In this document: positions 14,334 to 14,923 of the stretch, in pieces
Numbering within the stretch: the first letter of the stretch is position 1
Layout of the letters: the number at the start of each line of letters is the position of its first letter
NCBI GenBank assembly: GCA_035317605.1
Contig: DATHGT010000321.1
Span: 1-14,923, forward strand
Length of the DNA: 14,923 nucleotides
DNA from: DATHGT01 sp035317605
Lineage (GTDB): Bacteria > Methylomirabilota > Methylomirabilia > Rokubacteriales > CSP1-6
Reading direction: 5' to 3'
Notes under the pieces: generated by a model
What the model saw: the letters and a program-made list of their open reading frames with translations, nothing else
What the model was told of the DNA's origin: nothing
The model's database searches: none
Translations under genes and position numbers: made by a program

Positions 14334-14923
14334 GTGAAGCTCGAAGGCAAGGTTGCGATCGTCACCGGCACCAGCCCCAACATCGGCGGCGGCATCGCCG
14401 GGGGGTTGGCCGACGAGGGCGCGAAGATCGTGTGCGTGGACGTGATGGCCGACAACGCCACCCAGTGCGCGGACTGGATCAAGCGCCGCGGCGGCGACGC
14501 GCTCGGCATCGCCTGCGACGTGACCGACGAAGCCCAGGTCGAGGCGATGGTCGCGCGCGCCCGCGACACCTACGGCGGCGTCGACATCCTCGTCAACGCC
14601 GCCGGCATCCTCGGCGGCCTCAGCGTGCTGGACATGCCGCTCGACCGCTGGAACCGCCAGATCGCGGTCAACCTCACGGGCACGTTCCTCTGCACCAAGC
14701 ACGCCGCCCGCCTGATGGTCGAGCAGAAGCGCCGCGGCAGCATCATCGTGATCGCGTCCACCGCCGCCCACCAGGGCCAGCCCGGCAACATCGCCTACTG
14801 CAGCAGCAAGAGCGGCTTGCTGAACTTCGCTCGCGCCGCCGCGATGGACCTCGTCAAGCACGGCATCCGCGTGAACAGCCTGACCCCGACCGCGACCGAC
14901 GTCGGCGAGAGCCACGATCGCGC
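14334..14923 (+). CDS. SDR-family oxidoreductase (3' end outside window)
   Basis: The first 196 codons are present. The start is GTG 14334, six bases after AGGAG, which overlaps the permease stop codon; the gap to that stop is nine bases, so this belongs to the same operon. It is a classical short-chain dehydrogenase. The TG-x3-N-I-G cofactor loop is at 11-18 and an acidic residue (CVDV) at the end of beta-2 suggests NAD preference. NAAG follows, then Asn in IAVNLTG, catalytic Ser in IVIAST, and Y-C-S-S-K. The glycine pattern TSPNIGGG varies a little from T-G-x3-G-x-G. It would oxidise a hydroxyl or reduce a ketone. Operon position implies a substrate related to the imported compound, but none can be named. 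About 50-60 residues should be missing beyond the window. Confidence 0.85.
   Translation, partial: MKLEGKVAIVTGTSPNIGGGIAGGLADEGAKIVCVDVMADNATQCADWIKRRGGDALGIACDVTDEAQVEAMVARARDTYGGVDILVNAAGILGGLSVLDMPLDRWNRQIAVNLTGTFLCTKHAARLMVEQKRRGSIIVIASTAAHQGQPGNIAYCSSKSGLLNFARAAAMDLVKHGIRVNSLTPTATDVGESHDR

Overview
The DNA is strongly GC-rich, with codons ending mostly in G or C. It looks like an environmental, soil- or groundwater-type bacterium. The mix of genes resembles genome fragments of Candidatus Rokubacteria / Methylomirabilota: Fe3+/polyamine-type ABC importers with enzymes embedded in the operon, short MetE-like proteins, Asp/Glu-racemase-fold proteins, SDRs, and large secreted repeat proteins. 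This placement is an inference from content; no marker gene settles it.

Left part (1-7000), accessory in character. The window opens with the first 15 codons of a transposase-like gene (minus strand) and the outer end of its insertion element, which carries two 23-bp subterminal repeats. A good sigma70-type promoter follows and drives a large secreted protein (234-3608). That protein has a signal peptide, a region of Asp-box (sialidase-type) propeller motifs, Ig-like and jelly-roll-like segments, and five 47-residue repeats. The gap after it (3609-3821) holds a promoter-like sequence and an exact 3' fragment of a tRNA-Arg(ACG) gene, the classic footprint of tRNA-targeted integration. A cardiolipin-synthase/phospholipase-D-like gene (3822-4823, minus) follows. 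It appears to lack its N-terminal part and has an altered first HKD motif. Divergent from it, a second copy of the same 18-bp promoter-like sequence precedes another secreted protein (4995-6983), built of a six-unit and a seven-unit beta-propeller.

Middle part (7000-9210), metabolic and plus strand: an Asp/Glu racemase / maleate isomerase family protein without the usual catalytic cysteines, the tRNA adenosine deaminase TadA, and a zinc-less NAD(P)H:quinone-oxidoreductase-like enzyme.

Right part (9219-14923): an ABC importer locus. A Tat-exported solute-binding protein (minus) diverges from a tightly packed operon: MetE-like zinc methyltransferase, ABC ATPase, fused two-domain permease, and an SDR dehydrogenase cut off by the window end. 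The overlaps between the coding regions suggest that import and processing of one substrate are coupled. The substrate is unknown.

No CRISPR array, defence system, rRNA or complete tRNA is visible. The best candidates for something new are the importer/MetE-like/SDR operon, the cysteine-less racemase-fold enzyme, and the secreted propeller proteins beside a tRNA attachment-site remnant.
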